From NCBI GenBank assembly GCA_019058275.1, contig JAHLVW010000015.1, positions 62,001 through 126,000 on the forward strand: a DNA stretch of 64,000 nucleotides. The letters run 5' to 3'. The translations under genes were made by a program, and so were the position numbers. Source of the stretch: Candidatus Heimdallarchaeota archaeon (GTDB lineage Archaea; Asgardarchaeota; Heimdallarchaeia; JABLTI01). Below the pieces are notes generated by a model. The model was not told where the DNA came from and did not search any database. It saw only the letters and a list, made by a program, of their open reading frames with translations. Shown piece by piece: positions 9,709 to 19,673 of this stretch (positions are counted from its first letter, which is position 1; the number at the start of each line of letters is the position of its first letter).

Positions 9709-9849
9709 GGGGCTAAAAAGGCGCCCCTCAATATGATAGCAAAGTTTGTGCTGGGCGCACAAAATTGAAGAACGATGATTTATTTTTCTTATCTCTTGCC
9801 GAGGAGATGATATTGCCGAGGTTTCAACCCAAAAGTAAATTCGTTCTTC
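9709..9849. ncRNA. Structured GC-rich intergenic element, possible small RNA or leader
   Basis: This block stands out from its AT-rich surroundings. GAAGAACGA plus ATTTA (9767-9782) pairs with TAAAT plus TCGTTCTTC (9836-9849), a 14-pair stem with a two-base bulge. Inside it lies a seven-pair hairpin with a GCCG loop (9791-9808) and a nine-base direct repeat TTGCCGAGG (9796 and 9813). GCGCCC (9721-9726) can pair with GGGCGC (9753-9758), or the overlapping GCCCC (9723-9727) can pair with GGGGC (9709-9713); the two folds exclude each other. The strand is uncertain because TATA-like sequence exists both ways. I could not match it to tRNA, C/D or H/ACA RNA. Confidence 0.4.
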
Positions 9850-9959
9850 ATCTAAATAGATTAGTGGTCTATCAATTATAAAAAGAAACACAGAAGAGTT
9901 CACCGAAAGTATTGTGGCTATTTTTAAATAAAAATAAGAAAAATCACTTTGTCGTTTTT

Positions 9960-10370
9960 TCATTGATTACTTATAATTACGTTTTCAATGTCAAAATGTC
10001 TTTTAGCTAAAAGTCTAGCACGTTCAATGTTACGACCATCCTTACCAATAGCTAAACCTCTTTGCCCTTGCTTAATTGTTACAAAAGCGAGGTTTGGTTT
10101 ATCTTTTCTTCTAACAACTACAACTTTCTCAACACAAGCAGGTACAAGTGCATTTTTTATGAATCGTTCAGGATCATCATCATCTTCTACAATTTCAATA
10201 TCCTTTGCTAACATTGATTTTAGTTTCTTAATGTTTAATCCACTTCGTCCTATTGCTGTACCTACAGCACCACGTCTTACAACAAAAATAACTCTATCAA
10301 GTTTCTTGTCTATAACGCAATCCTTAGCACTTATCTTAGTAACATTAGTAAAGACATTCATGGTTTTCAT
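9960..10370 (-). CDS. nusA: Archaeal transcription factor NusA (two KH domains)
   Basis: The 136-residue length is typical of archaeal NusA, which consists only of the two KH domains and lacks the bacterial polymerase-binding and S1 parts. GXXG loops are visible as IGRSGLNIKK (KH1) and IGKDGRNIER (KH2). It binds RNA during elongation with RNA polymerase. It is the last recognisable gene of the rpoB-rpoA1-rpoA2-rpl30e-nusA block. In many archaea uS12 and uS7 genes follow, but here they do not. The stop overlaps an ATG (ATGA) that opens an 89-codon frame which I judge not to be a gene. Confidence 0.92.
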   Translation of the reverse strand: MKTMNVFTNVTKISAKDCVIDKKLDRVIFVVRRGAVGTAIGRSGLNIKKLKSMLAKDIEIVEDDDDPERFIKNALVPACVEKVVVVRRKDKPNLAFVTIKQGQRGLAIGKDGRNIERARLLAKRHFDIENVIISNQ

Positions 10371-10439
10371 TTCATCGAGGGATAATTTGATTCCTCTTGA
10401 CAGTTTTTACACGACCTGCATAATTAACTTTAGAGTTGG

Positions 10440-10748
10440 TTATTTTTTCTTCAGCATTCTTAGAATTTTGCTATCACCAAGTTCATATACTGAAATGGCT
10501 GAAACAACGTGTCCCCTACCACATAAAGCACCTAATTCATAACCATTTCCATGGTAATTAACTATAGGAATATTGGCCAATTTAGAATAGTACTCTATTT
10601 GGTCTCTTTTCTCTTTTGGACAATTAGCAGCTAAAATTATTAATTGTGCTCGTCCAAATTTGACAGCTTTTACAGTTCGATTAATTCCATAATCCTTTTT
10701 GCCAGTTCTAGCAATAATTTGTATTTCTCTATTTATATCGTATGACAT
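10440..10748 (-). CDS. rpl30e: Ribosomal protein eL30
   Basis: The 102-residue product matches the eL30/L7Ae-like fold: INREIQIIARTGK at the start, a central LIILAANCPKEKRDQIEYYS segment, and the IPIV..YHGNGYELGALCGR signature. It is part of the large ribosomal subunit. I chose the ATG at 10748 with GGAG nine bases upstream; an in-frame TTG at 10778 would add ten unlikely residues. Its position between rpoA2 and nusA is the common archaeal order, and it is probably cotranscribed with both. Confidence 0.93.
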   Translation of the reverse strand: MSYDINREIQIIARTGKKDYGINRTVKAVKFGRAQLIILAANCPKEKRDQIEYYSKLANIPIVNYHGNGYELGALCGRGHVVSAISVYELGDSKILRMLKKK

Positions 10749-10855
10749 ATTACTTTTCTCCAACTTTTGTTTTCTCAAAGTAATGTTATTATTTTACTCC
10801 CAAGAAAAAGAGAATTTAAATCATTCGCTTATATTGAAAAGTAGATTCTTCTCTC

Positions 10856-12088
<1,233 letters not shown>

Positions 12089-12102
12089 TTACCACCCTCA
12101 AA

Positions 12103-14781
12103 TTATTCCTCTACTGTTGTTTTTAACACTCGGTCAATTATTGCATCGATATTAACTGCTTTTCCATGTTCAGTTTTTGCAGGATCAATTCCATCATCTC
12201 CATAAATGAATTGGATGATTTCACCACCCGCTCCTCTAACTGTACCATCATACTCAGCTTTAATATCCAATAAAGCATGAATTAATCGTCTTTGCATGTA
12301 TCCACTGGTTGAAGTACGAACAGCTGTGTCTACTAGACCTTCACGACCACCGCAAGCATGCATAAAGAACTCAACTGGAGTTAACCCTCTTCTAAAGCTA
12401 TTTCTCACGAAACCTCTTGAGGGAGCATCAAGAGCTCCCGGTTTAAAGTGTGGTAATGTTCTTCCTCTAAAACCTCTTTTAATTCGTTCACCACGGACAG
12501 ATTGTTGACCTAAACAAGCAGCCATTTGACCGAGGTTCAACATGCTTCCTCTAGCACCAGTCTTCGCCATAATTACTGCTTCGTTTTCCATTCCTAAGTA
12601 TTCACCAGCAACATCACTTGCAGTTGATCTTGATTTTGAAAGAATTTCCATGATTTTCATTTCAAGAGTTTCTTCTAGAGATCTACCTGCTAGTCTTTCA
12701 AGGATGCCTTGTCTGTAAGCTTCAATTGTTTCTTTGGTTTCTTTTTCAGCTTCATCCAATATCTCATCAATTCTTGCTTTAGCTTCTTTTGGAATGTTGA
12801 TATTCCAAAAGCCCATTGTAAAGCCCTTATAGGAAAGCACTCGAATGAAAAGCTTAGTAATAGCATCTAAGAATTCTCTTGCTTTTTCAGTTCCTTGATC
12901 AACCAAAATTCTGCCTAAAAGACTTCCTTCTTGTTGAGAACCTATAGCTTTCTTATCAATTACACCAGTTTTTAATATACCATTTCTTACAGTAACATAA
13001 GAATCATATTTGCAATTTTCTTGCAGACATTCAGTGCATTTCTGACAAATCTTAGCAGTATTTGTATAGTATGTTCCTTTGGGGATAAAGAGACTGAAAA
13101 TCTGTTTACCGCTGAAAAGTTCAATTGGTTCTTTAATTTCCGGTTCTGGTAGGTCTATATTAAATCCTGAAGAAATAATGAATTGCATTGCTTCTTTTCT
13201 TGTAAAGTATGAACCTTTTCTTGTTAGTAAGTAAGATGCAGAAATATAATCCCAATTTGCACCGATGAGTGGACCACCGTACCTTGGTGAGGAAATTTGT
13301 TGTTCAGCAAGCATGAGTGTTCTTGCTTCTGCTTGAGCTTCCTCGCTTTGTGGAACATGAAGGTTCATTTCATCTCCATCGAAATCTGCGTTATATGGTG
13401 GGCAGACACATAGGTTTAATCGGAATGTTCTGAAAGGCATAACTTTGACTTTATGAGCCATAATAGACATTCTATGTAATGATGGTTGTCTGTTAAATAA
13501 GACAATATCACCGTCTTTCAAATGTCTTTCAACTATGAATCCAGGTTCAAGTGAATCTGCTACATTTCGTTTCTCTTTAACAAAACGTAAGTCGATCCGT
13601 AATCCTTCTTGTCTAATAATGTAATTAGCCCCTGGATGATTCACAGGACCTCTCATAACAAGCTCTTTCAATTCCTCAATATTCCACTCAGTAACTCTTT
13701 CAGGAATTGTTAATTGCATTGCAATTTCCAAAGGAACACCAACCTCATTTATACTTAAATTGGGATCTGGAGAAATAACAGTTCGAGAGGAGAAATCAAC
13801 ACGCTTACCACATAAATTGCTTCTGAAACGTCCTTCCTTACCTTTCAACCTTTGAGTTAAGGTTCTTAATGCTCTTCCGGAACGATGTCTAGCAGGAGGA
13901 ATGCCTGAAACTTCATTGTTGAAGTATGTAGTTACGTGATATTGTAACAATTCCCAAAGATCTTCTACGATGAGTTGAGGGGCACCAGCTTCAATATTTT
14001 CTCGTAATCTTTGATTAATACGAATAATATCAACAAGTTTGTGAGTAAGATCATCTTCTGATCGGATACTGGATTCAAGAGTTATACTTGGTCTCATAGC
14101 AACTGGAGGTACTGGTAAAACTGTTAAAACCATCCATTCAGGTCTTGCATGTGCTGGATTTATTCCCAAAATTGGACAGTCCTCATCTGAAATCCTTTCC
14201 ATTCGATCTCTGACATCAGAAGGAGATAATTTCTTTCGATCAGTTACTTTGCTTTTCTTACTAACACGAATTTCTTCATAAAAAGTAGTTGGTTTTTCCA
14301 ATCTTATTTTAGATTCTAATGCTTGACAATGAGGGCATGTCTCAGTTTTTGCAGCTTTCTTAAGAATTTCGTTAATATAAGCAGAATTTTTTTGTTCCCA
14401 TCGCTTCTCATATTTAGTAAGCTCTTGTTTAAGCTTGTAGAGTTCTTCTTCTGGTAACAAGACTCTACTACATTCACAACAGATGGCTCTAAGAATCTTG
14501 TAAATTTTCTTGTTAAAACCTACATGGGAAATAGGTCTGGAGAGTTCAATATGACCAAAGTGTCCTTCACATTCACCAACTCTATTACCACAAGTTTTAC
14601 ACCTTTGACCAGGATCTATTGTGCCCAATCGTCTATCCATTAGTCCAGAGGGGATTGCTGTGCCGTCTTCATCGTAAGTGTCTGCAGTAATGACACGAAC
14701 AACACTCATTTTTCTAATCTCATCTGGTGATAATAAACCGAATTGTAATGCGTCGATTATTTTTGGTAATTTAAATGCCAT
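12103..14781 (-). CDS. rpoA1: DNA-directed RNA polymerase subunit A'
   Basis: The 892-residue product has the clamp zinc sites near the N-terminus (CKTCGNRVGECEGHFGHIEL), a second zinc motif (CQKCTECLQENC), and the catalytic NADFDGDEMNLHVPQ loop whose three aspartates hold the active-site magnesium. The bridge-helix region is present near ARGSMLNLGQMAACLGQQ. It lies 18 bases downstream of rpoB and 20 bases upstream of rpoA2, so the three are surely one transcript. Length is normal for archaeal A'. Confidence 0.97.
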   Translation of the reverse strand: MAFKLPKIIDALQFGLLSPDEIRKMSVVRVITADTYDEDGTAIPSGLMDRRLGTIDPGQRCKTCGNRVGECEGHFGHIELSRPISHVGFNKKIYKILRAICCECSRVLLPEEELYKLKQELTKYEKRWEQKNSAYINEILKKAAKTETCPHCQALESKIRLEKPTTFYEEIRVSKKSKVTDRKKLSPSDVRDRMERISDEDCPILGINPAHARPEWMVLTVLPVPPVAMRPSITLESSIRSEDDLTHKLVDIIRINQRLRENIEAGAPQLIVEDLWELLQYHVTTYFNNEVSGIPPARHRSGRALRTLTQRLKGKEGRFRSNLCGKRVDFSSRTVISPDPNLSINEVGVPLEIAMQLTIPERVTEWNIEELKELVMRGPVNHPGANYIIRQEGLRIDLRFVKEKRNVADSLEPGFIVERHLKDGDIVLFNRQPSLHRMSIMAHKVKVMPFRTFRLNLCVCPPYNADFDGDEMNLHVPQSEEAQAEARTLMLAEQQISSPRYGGPLIGANWDYISASYLLTRKGSYFTRKEAMQFIISSGFNIDLPEPEIKEPIELFSGKQIFSLFIPKGTYYTNTAKICQKCTECLQENCKYDSYVTVRNGILKTGVIDKKAIGSQQEGSLLGRILVDQGTEKAREFLDAITKLFIRVLSYKGFTMGFWNINIPKEAKARIDEILDEAEKETKETIEAYRQGILERLAGRSLEETLEMKIMEILSKSRSTASDVAGEYLGMENEAVIMAKTGARGSMLNLGQMAACLGQQSVRGERIKRGFRGRTLPHFKPGALDAPSRGFVRNSFRRGLTPVEFFMHACGGREGLVDTAVRTSTSGYMQRRLIHALLDIKAEYDGTVRGAGGEIIQFIYGDDGIDPAKTEHGKAVNIDAIIDRVLKTTVEE

Positions 14782-14799
14782 TTTTTTTCCTCCATCTCT

Positions 14800-17700
14800 C
14801 TATGCTTGGTCCTTTAAGATCAATCTTGGCGCCATCCCAAGTGAGAATAGTTCTTGCAATAGCAATTTGAATGCATAACTCATTATTACTTGAGATACTG
14901 CTGCTTCGCCTTTACAAACAGGACAGAAATACTTGTCCCTGTTTCGGTCATAAGTAGCGATAACTCCACACGCTCCACAGATATTTATTGTTGTTTTATC
15001 TGATTCTTCCAACAATCGTTCTTTTAGGAGCAGTGCAGCTCCATGACCAACAAGACAATCTCGTTCCATTTCTCCGAAACGAAGACCACCTTCTCTTGCA
15101 CGACCTTCTGTTGGTTGTCTTGTGAGAATTTGAACAGGTCCTCTAGATCTAGCATGAGTTTTGTCTTTTACAAGATGATGTAGTTTCTGATAATAAGCCA
15201 TACCCATAAAGATGTCAACATCATACTTTCTACCAGTCAAACCATTATACATAGCTTGTTTTCCATAGTAGTTTAGACCTAGCTCTTTCATTCCTTTAAC
15301 AAGATCGTCTGAGGAAATTCCTTCAAAAGGTGTAGCATCCAATACGATTCCCTTTTTCGATCCCAGAACTGCAGCCATAGTTTCCAAAATTTGACCAATG
15401 GTCATTCTTGAGGGAATAGCATGACAATTAACAATAATATCAGGAACAATACCTTCCGATGTAAATGGTAAGTCTTCAGAAGGAGCAATTAAACCAATAA
15501 CTCCTTTTTGACCATGTCGAGAGGCAAATTTATCACCGAGTTCAGGAATTCGCATATCCCTCATTTTAACTTTAACTAAACGGTTTCCATCACTGGTTTC
15601 AGTTAAATAAACAGTATCAACAAATCCTTCTTCGCTGTGTCTCATGCTGATACTTGTTTCATGCCTAATTGGAGCTCGAACTTCAAACTCGCTATATTCT
15701 TCAAGAAATCTTGGAGGTGAGGTTCTTCCAATGATAACTTCATCGCCTTTAATGTTGCTTTCTGGTTCAACTATACCATCAGCACTTAAATGAACATAAG
15801 CTTCTGGAGGTCTGAACCCACGAACATCTTTACTCATTCGTTCAAATTTATCTTCTTGTCCAGCAGGATATCGTCTTTCTTCTGCTTCATACCTTCTGAA
15901 GAATGCAGAACGAGCAAGACCGCGCTCAATAGATTGTTTATTAAAAATAATTGCATCTTCCATGTTATATCCTTCATAACTAAGAAGGGCTATGACCATA
16001 TTTTGTCCTGCAGGTCTTTTGTCAAAATTAATAATATCCATACCATGTGTTTTCACAAGGGGTTTCTGAGGATAGAAGAGAATATGTGATCGAGTATCAA
16101 CTCGCAAACGGTAATTTGCAGCATACATACCTAGTGCTTGTTTTGCCATAGCTGATTCATAAGTGTTTCTTGGTGATTGGTTGTGTTCTGCAAATGGGAT
16201 TAGAGACGCACAAATACCTAGAATAGCACTTGGTGTAATTTCTAAGTGTGTATGTGTTGAATCACTTTCTAAATTATGAGGTTCCATTGCAATGTAAGAG
16301 CTTTCCTCTTCTTCTGCATCAAGATATTCTACAATACCTCTTCGAATCAAATCAGTCCAAGACCATGCTCCAGATATAACCTTGTCTATATGTTTCTTCT
16401 CTAACTTGAGCTTACTTCGGTCAGCTATTAAGAGAGGTCTTCTTACTCGACCATGATCACAATTAATCTGAATTTCTTGAATATCTTCGTAATAATTGAC
16501 ATTTACTTCAGAACTAAGGATATCTTTTCTTCTCGCTTTCTTAATGTCATTTACAAAACTTTTGGGACTTGGATGTGATCCTAGTAATCGACCATTAAGA
16601 AATATTTTACATGATTCAGTTGATTTCATATTTTCAAGTTCATTAAAACCTAATGAAGAAAGAAATTCTTCAATTTCTTTTACTGAAACACCTACGCTAA
16701 TGTAAGCATCCATTGCTAGATTCTTGACAAGACCACAATTTGGACCTTCTGGGGTTTCACTTGGACAAATTTTTCCAAAATGTGTTGGATGAAGATCTCG
16801 TGCTTCAAAATGAGGTTGATTTCTACTTAGAGGACTAACAACTCTTCTTAAATGGCTGAGTGTAGAGATATAGTTTGTTCTATCTAGCAATTGACTAACA
16901 CCAGCTTTACCACCAACCCAATTACCTGTAGCTAAAGCGTGTCTTAATCTCTCAGTAATAACATCAGCTCTAACTGCAGTTTTAATATTAGGGGTTCTAC
17001 CTCTAACTGCAGTTCTTTCAAGTTGGTATTTAATATCACGACACAAACTCATAAAGGCGACTCTAAACAATGAGATTAAAGATTCACCAGAGAGTTTTAA
17101 TCGTTTGTTTGAATAATGATCTTTATCGTCTTCAGTTCTTTTTCCTAATTCAAGCTCTAATAATCTTTGAGCCATTTGACCTAAGAAAAAGGCTTTTCCA
17201 ATACGATGTTCTTCTTTTGTACCAATGTGTCTAAGTAAATATCTATTCAAGATTTCACGAGCACGTTTTATTCGGTAATCCATTGTTTGACCAACAGCTA
17301 CTCGCTTACCAATGAAATCAAGAGCTTTTTCTTCATCAGTAACTTCAGAAGATTCATCTAAAGATGGAATTAATTCCTTACGAACATCTTGCTCATCAGA
17401 AACAGCATCTACAATGGATTTATCAGAAGCTAGACCTAAAGCTTTCATTAAAATTGAAAAAGGTATTTTTCTAGGAACAGAAGGGAAACTAATATTTAAG
17501 CTTCCATCTCGAGATCTTTCCATAGTAACAGGTGCTCTTACTCCTTGAGCAGTGCTAAAGACTTTGGCCATACTAGTTACACTACCAGTTTTCAACTCAA
17601 TTAAAATTCTATTAGGAGCTAAATCTTCTTGTGTAACTAAAACCCTTTCACTACCATTAATGATGAAGTAACCACCAGGATCATTGGGATCTTCTCCTGC

Positions 17701-18141
17701 TTTAATAAGTTCTTCATCTGTCATTCTGCTTAATGGACAAACTTTTGATTTTAACATAATGGGCATACGACCAACAAAAACCCTGGAGGTTTCTCGAGGG
17801 ATTTCATTTCCTGCTTCATCAATACGGATTGGAGTCATATCGAGATAGAGTGGAGCAGTATAGGTAAGATTTCTAATTCTTGCTTCACTAGGATAAATAT
17901 TATTTAATGATCCATCCGCTTCTCTAATATTTGGTGGGTCCATTTCAATTTTGTTAATTTTAACATAGTAATTTGGGATTTCAGGTTTAATACTACCTAT
18001 TTCTCTCACGACAGATTGCATGCCATTATGAATAAATTCATTGTAACTATCAAGATGCTGTCGGACGAGCCCAAGTTCCTTTACCATTGACTCTATTAGA
18101 ATCCATCTATCTTCTATTGTTATGTTTTCAGTTTCAGACAT
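14800..18141 (-). CDS. rpoB: DNA-directed RNA polymerase subunit B, unsplit
   Basis: The 1113-residue product is a complete second-largest subunit, not divided into B' and B'' as in methanogens and some other Euryarchaeota. Signatures include the SPSETPEGPNCGLVKNLA segment, GYNMEDAIIFNK, the GDKFASRHGQKG loop near the active site, and a C-terminal zinc ribbon (CGACGV...CPVC). It is the first gene of the polymerase block. The small-subunit gene rpoH that often precedes rpoB in archaea is absent; the next gene upstream is on the opposite strand. Confidence 0.97.
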   Translation of the reverse strand: MSETENITIEDRWILIESMVKELGLVRQHLDSYNEFIHNGMQSVVREIGSIKPEIPNYYVKINKIEMDPPNIREADGSLNNIYPSEARIRNLTYTAPLYLDMTPIRIDEAGNEIPRETSRVFVGRMPIMLKSKVCPLSRMTDEELIKAGEDPNDPGGYFIINGSERVLVTQEDLAPNRILIELKTGSVTSMAKVFSTAQGVRAPVTMERSRDGSLNISFPSVPRKIPFSILMKALGLASDKSIVDAVSDEQDVRKELIPSLDESSEVTDEEKALDFIGKRVAVGQTMDYRIKRAREILNRYLLRHIGTKEEHRIGKAFFLGQMAQRLLELELGKRTEDDKDHYSNKRLKLSGESLISLFRVAFMSLCRDIKYQLERTAVRGRTPNIKTAVRADVITERLRHALATGNWVGGKAGVSQLLDRTNYISTLSHLRRVVSPLSRNQPHFEARDLHPTHFGKICPSETPEGPNCGLVKNLAMDAYISVGVSVKEIEEFLSSLGFNELENMKSTESCKIFLNGRLLGSHPSPKSFVNDIKKARRKDILSSEVNVNYYEDIQEIQINCDHGRVRRPLLIADRSKLKLEKKHIDKVISGAWSWTDLIRRGIVEYLDAEEEESSYIAMEPHNLESDSTHTHLEITPSAILGICASLIPFAEHNQSPRNTYESAMAKQALGMYAANYRLRVDTRSHILFYPQKPLVKTHGMDIINFDKRPAGQNMVIALLSYEGYNMEDAIIFNKQSIERGLARSAFFRRYEAEERRYPAGQEDKFERMSKDVRGFRPPEAYVHLSADGIVEPESNIKGDEVIIGRTSPPRFLEEYSEFEVRAPIRHETSISMRHSEEGFVDTVYLTETSDGNRLVKVKMRDMRIPELGDKFASRHGQKGVIGLIAPSEDLPFTSEGIVPDIIVNCHAIPSRMTIGQILETMAAVLGSKKGIVLDATPFEGISSDDLVKGMKELGLNYYGKQAMYNGLTGRKYDVDIFMGMAYYQKLHHLVKDKTHARSRGPVQILTRQPTEGRAREGGLRFGEMERDCLVGHGAALLLKERLLEESDKTTINICGACGVIATYDRNRDKYFCPVCKGEAAVSQVIMSYAFKLLLQELFSLGMAPRLILKDQA

Positions 18142-18245
18142 TCAGTTTTGCCTCACTGATACGGACTTCTAGGACAATTTTTCATGCCAAAAAGGTAATG
18201 TTTTGCAGCTGGAAGAGCAACAATCTCTTTTCGTATTCTATCGTC

Positions 18246-18256
18246 TTTTAAATATT
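18246..18256 (-). promoter_or_regulatory. Probable promoter of the RNA polymerase operon
   Basis: On the minus strand AATATTTAAAA matches an archaeal TATA box. It lies about 105 bases before the rpoB ATG, which predicts a leader of about 80 bases. A GAGG ribosome site sits just before the start codon. No other good box is seen nearer. Confidence 0.5.
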
Positions 18257-18648
18257 ACTACAAGGAACGCATTTCAAGATTATATTTAGTTATTTCTACT
18301 ATCTACATGCTATTAATAACATATTATTTTTCGAAATTCGATGGCATAATCTGTGAACGAACACGAATTGTAAATAATTAGAATATAATCTTGATGATTT
18401 AATGCAAATCATGATGAATTGTAACAAATCTAGTAGATGCAGCTATATATTGAATTTCCCCTGAGTTTTTACTTTCTGACATATCACATATTTATTATCT
18501 TTTTATATAATTAAGTAATAACTTAGTCAAATATTTTTCCATTAGATTGAAATAAAATCGGGGATTTTTAATGTCTTATTTTAAGAATAGTTGTGAGTAG
18601 AGTAGAAACTCTGAGGTCACAAGCATAATAATTGAATGACCCTTTCCA
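18257..18648. other. Divergent intergenic region without a gene
   Basis: This AT-rich stretch separates rpoB from the GTPase gene. I see no open frame above ten codons with a ribosome site and no strong hairpin. It contains a likely TATA box for the plus-strand GTPase gene at about 18500. The rest is featureless to me. Confidence 0.6.
18500..18511 (+). promoter_or_regulatory. Possible TATA box for the GTPase-longin genes
   Basis: TTTTTATATAAT is the best box upstream of the GTPase gene. It would place the transcript start near 18535 and leave a leader of over 100 bases, longer than usual, so a nearer unrecognised promoter is possible. Confidence 0.35.
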
Positions 18649-19626
18649 TTGGATGGATTTTACGTGCAAACAAATAAACAAGAGCTGGAACTTGAAACGG
18701 AAAAAATACTTTTGGCAGGTCTAGATAATGCTGGGAAAAGCTCAATTCAAGACATTCTGAAATTTACACCAATTGAAGCTGCACTCCGAAGAGTCCCAAG
18801 TAAGGATTTGGAAATCTTTAACAAGAATTTCTTGAAGAAGAATTATATTTTCTTTGTACCACCTGGACAAGAAGATCTCAGATTAAATGAATATCATGGT
18901 TCAATGAGAGAGGAATATTTTGGTAATGTTAGCACATTTATTTTTATCATCGACTCATCAGACGATTTGAGATTTAAGGAAGCAAGTGCAGAATTACAGA
19001 GATCTATTGAAGACTTACTAGATCTTTCTCCCAACTGTAAGAGCTTTCTAATTTTTGCTCATAAACAAGACCTCAATAACGCATCAGATGGGATGAGAAT
19101 AAAAAAAGAAATCTTGGATCCGTTAAAGCAATTGTATCCAGGGATAATTCTACAATTCAAAATATATGAAACAACGGTACTGAATCCTGAGACTATTCAC
19201 GAACCATTTGTAAGAGCTATTGCAAAACATGTTGGTATTGTAAGAATTGATTTTGATAAACTGGCTGAATGGATAAGAGAAAAGGTGAGAGCTAGAATTG
19301 TTCTAATTACTGATCCTAATGGTCTGCTTATTGGCGAGTCTTTTACAGGGGAAGAGAATTCGTTAGTATATGCTGCTTATGTAGCAAAGATTTTTTCAGC
19401 AACAGAAGATTTCCAAAGTGATTTGGAAGGAGATAGTGTGAAGATAATTTTGTTAGAAGAAAATAGCGAAAATCATTACAGCATCATTTCAAGAATCAAT
19501 TGTTCAAAGAATGATTATTTGGCTTTGTTTATTGGAAATCCTTTGGCGAATATTGGTATGACACGGTTAGTAAATAAGAAAGGACTTCAAAAATTAAAAG
19601 CTGCTTATAGTAATTACAAGGAATAA
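18649..19626 (+). CDS. Rag/Gtr-like small GTPase fused to a roadblock-like domain
   Basis: The 325-residue protein begins with a Ras-superfamily GTPase: P-loop GLDNAGKS (24-31), switch II PPGQE (71-75) and base-recognition motif HKQD (138-141). HKxD in place of NKxD is typical of Rag/Gtr GTPases. Residues about 205-325 (ARIVLITDPNGLLIGESF and following strands) look like a roadblock/LC7 domain, as in the C-terminal part of Rag proteins. No lipidation site or membrane helix is seen. The start is uncertain: TTG at 18649 or GTG at 18664; neither has a strong ribosome site. The longin-type gene follows after 47 bases, probably in one transcript. Likely role: regulatory GTPase at a membrane or scaffold. 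Confidence 0.82.
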   Translation: MDGFYVQTNKQELELETEKILLAGLDNAGKSSIQDILKFTPIEAALRRVPSKDLEIFNKNFLKKNYIFFVPPGQEDLRLNEYHGSMREEYFGNVSTFIFIIDSSDDLRFKEASAELQRSIEDLLDLSPNCKSFLIFAHKQDLNNASDGMRIKKEILDPLKQLYPGIILQFKIYETTVLNPETIHEPFVRAIAKHVGIVRIDFDKLAEWIREKVRARIVLITDPNGLLIGESFTGEENSLVYAAYVAKIFSATEDFQSDLEGDSVKIILLEENSENHYSIISRINCSKNDYLALFIGNPLANIGMTRLVNKKGLQKLKAAYSNYKE

Positions 19627-19673
19627 AGAGTTAGGTAAAAAATCGAGTTAACTTTGAGTGGTAAGGTGTTTAA

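Noticed and set aside
9720..9850. Possible additional tRNA in the GC-rich island
   Set aside because: No T-loop consensus, acceptor pairing or D arm could be assembled on either strand, even allowing an intron.
9694..9963. 89-codon minus-strand frame overlapping the nusA stop as ATGA
   Set aside because: The coupling-like overlap is tempting, but the protein has odd composition and no recognisable fold, and most of the frame lies across the strong stem structures, which explain the sequence better.
9988..10542. 184-codon plus-strand frame
   Set aside because: It is the antisense shadow of nusA and rpl30e, both firmly identified on the other strand.
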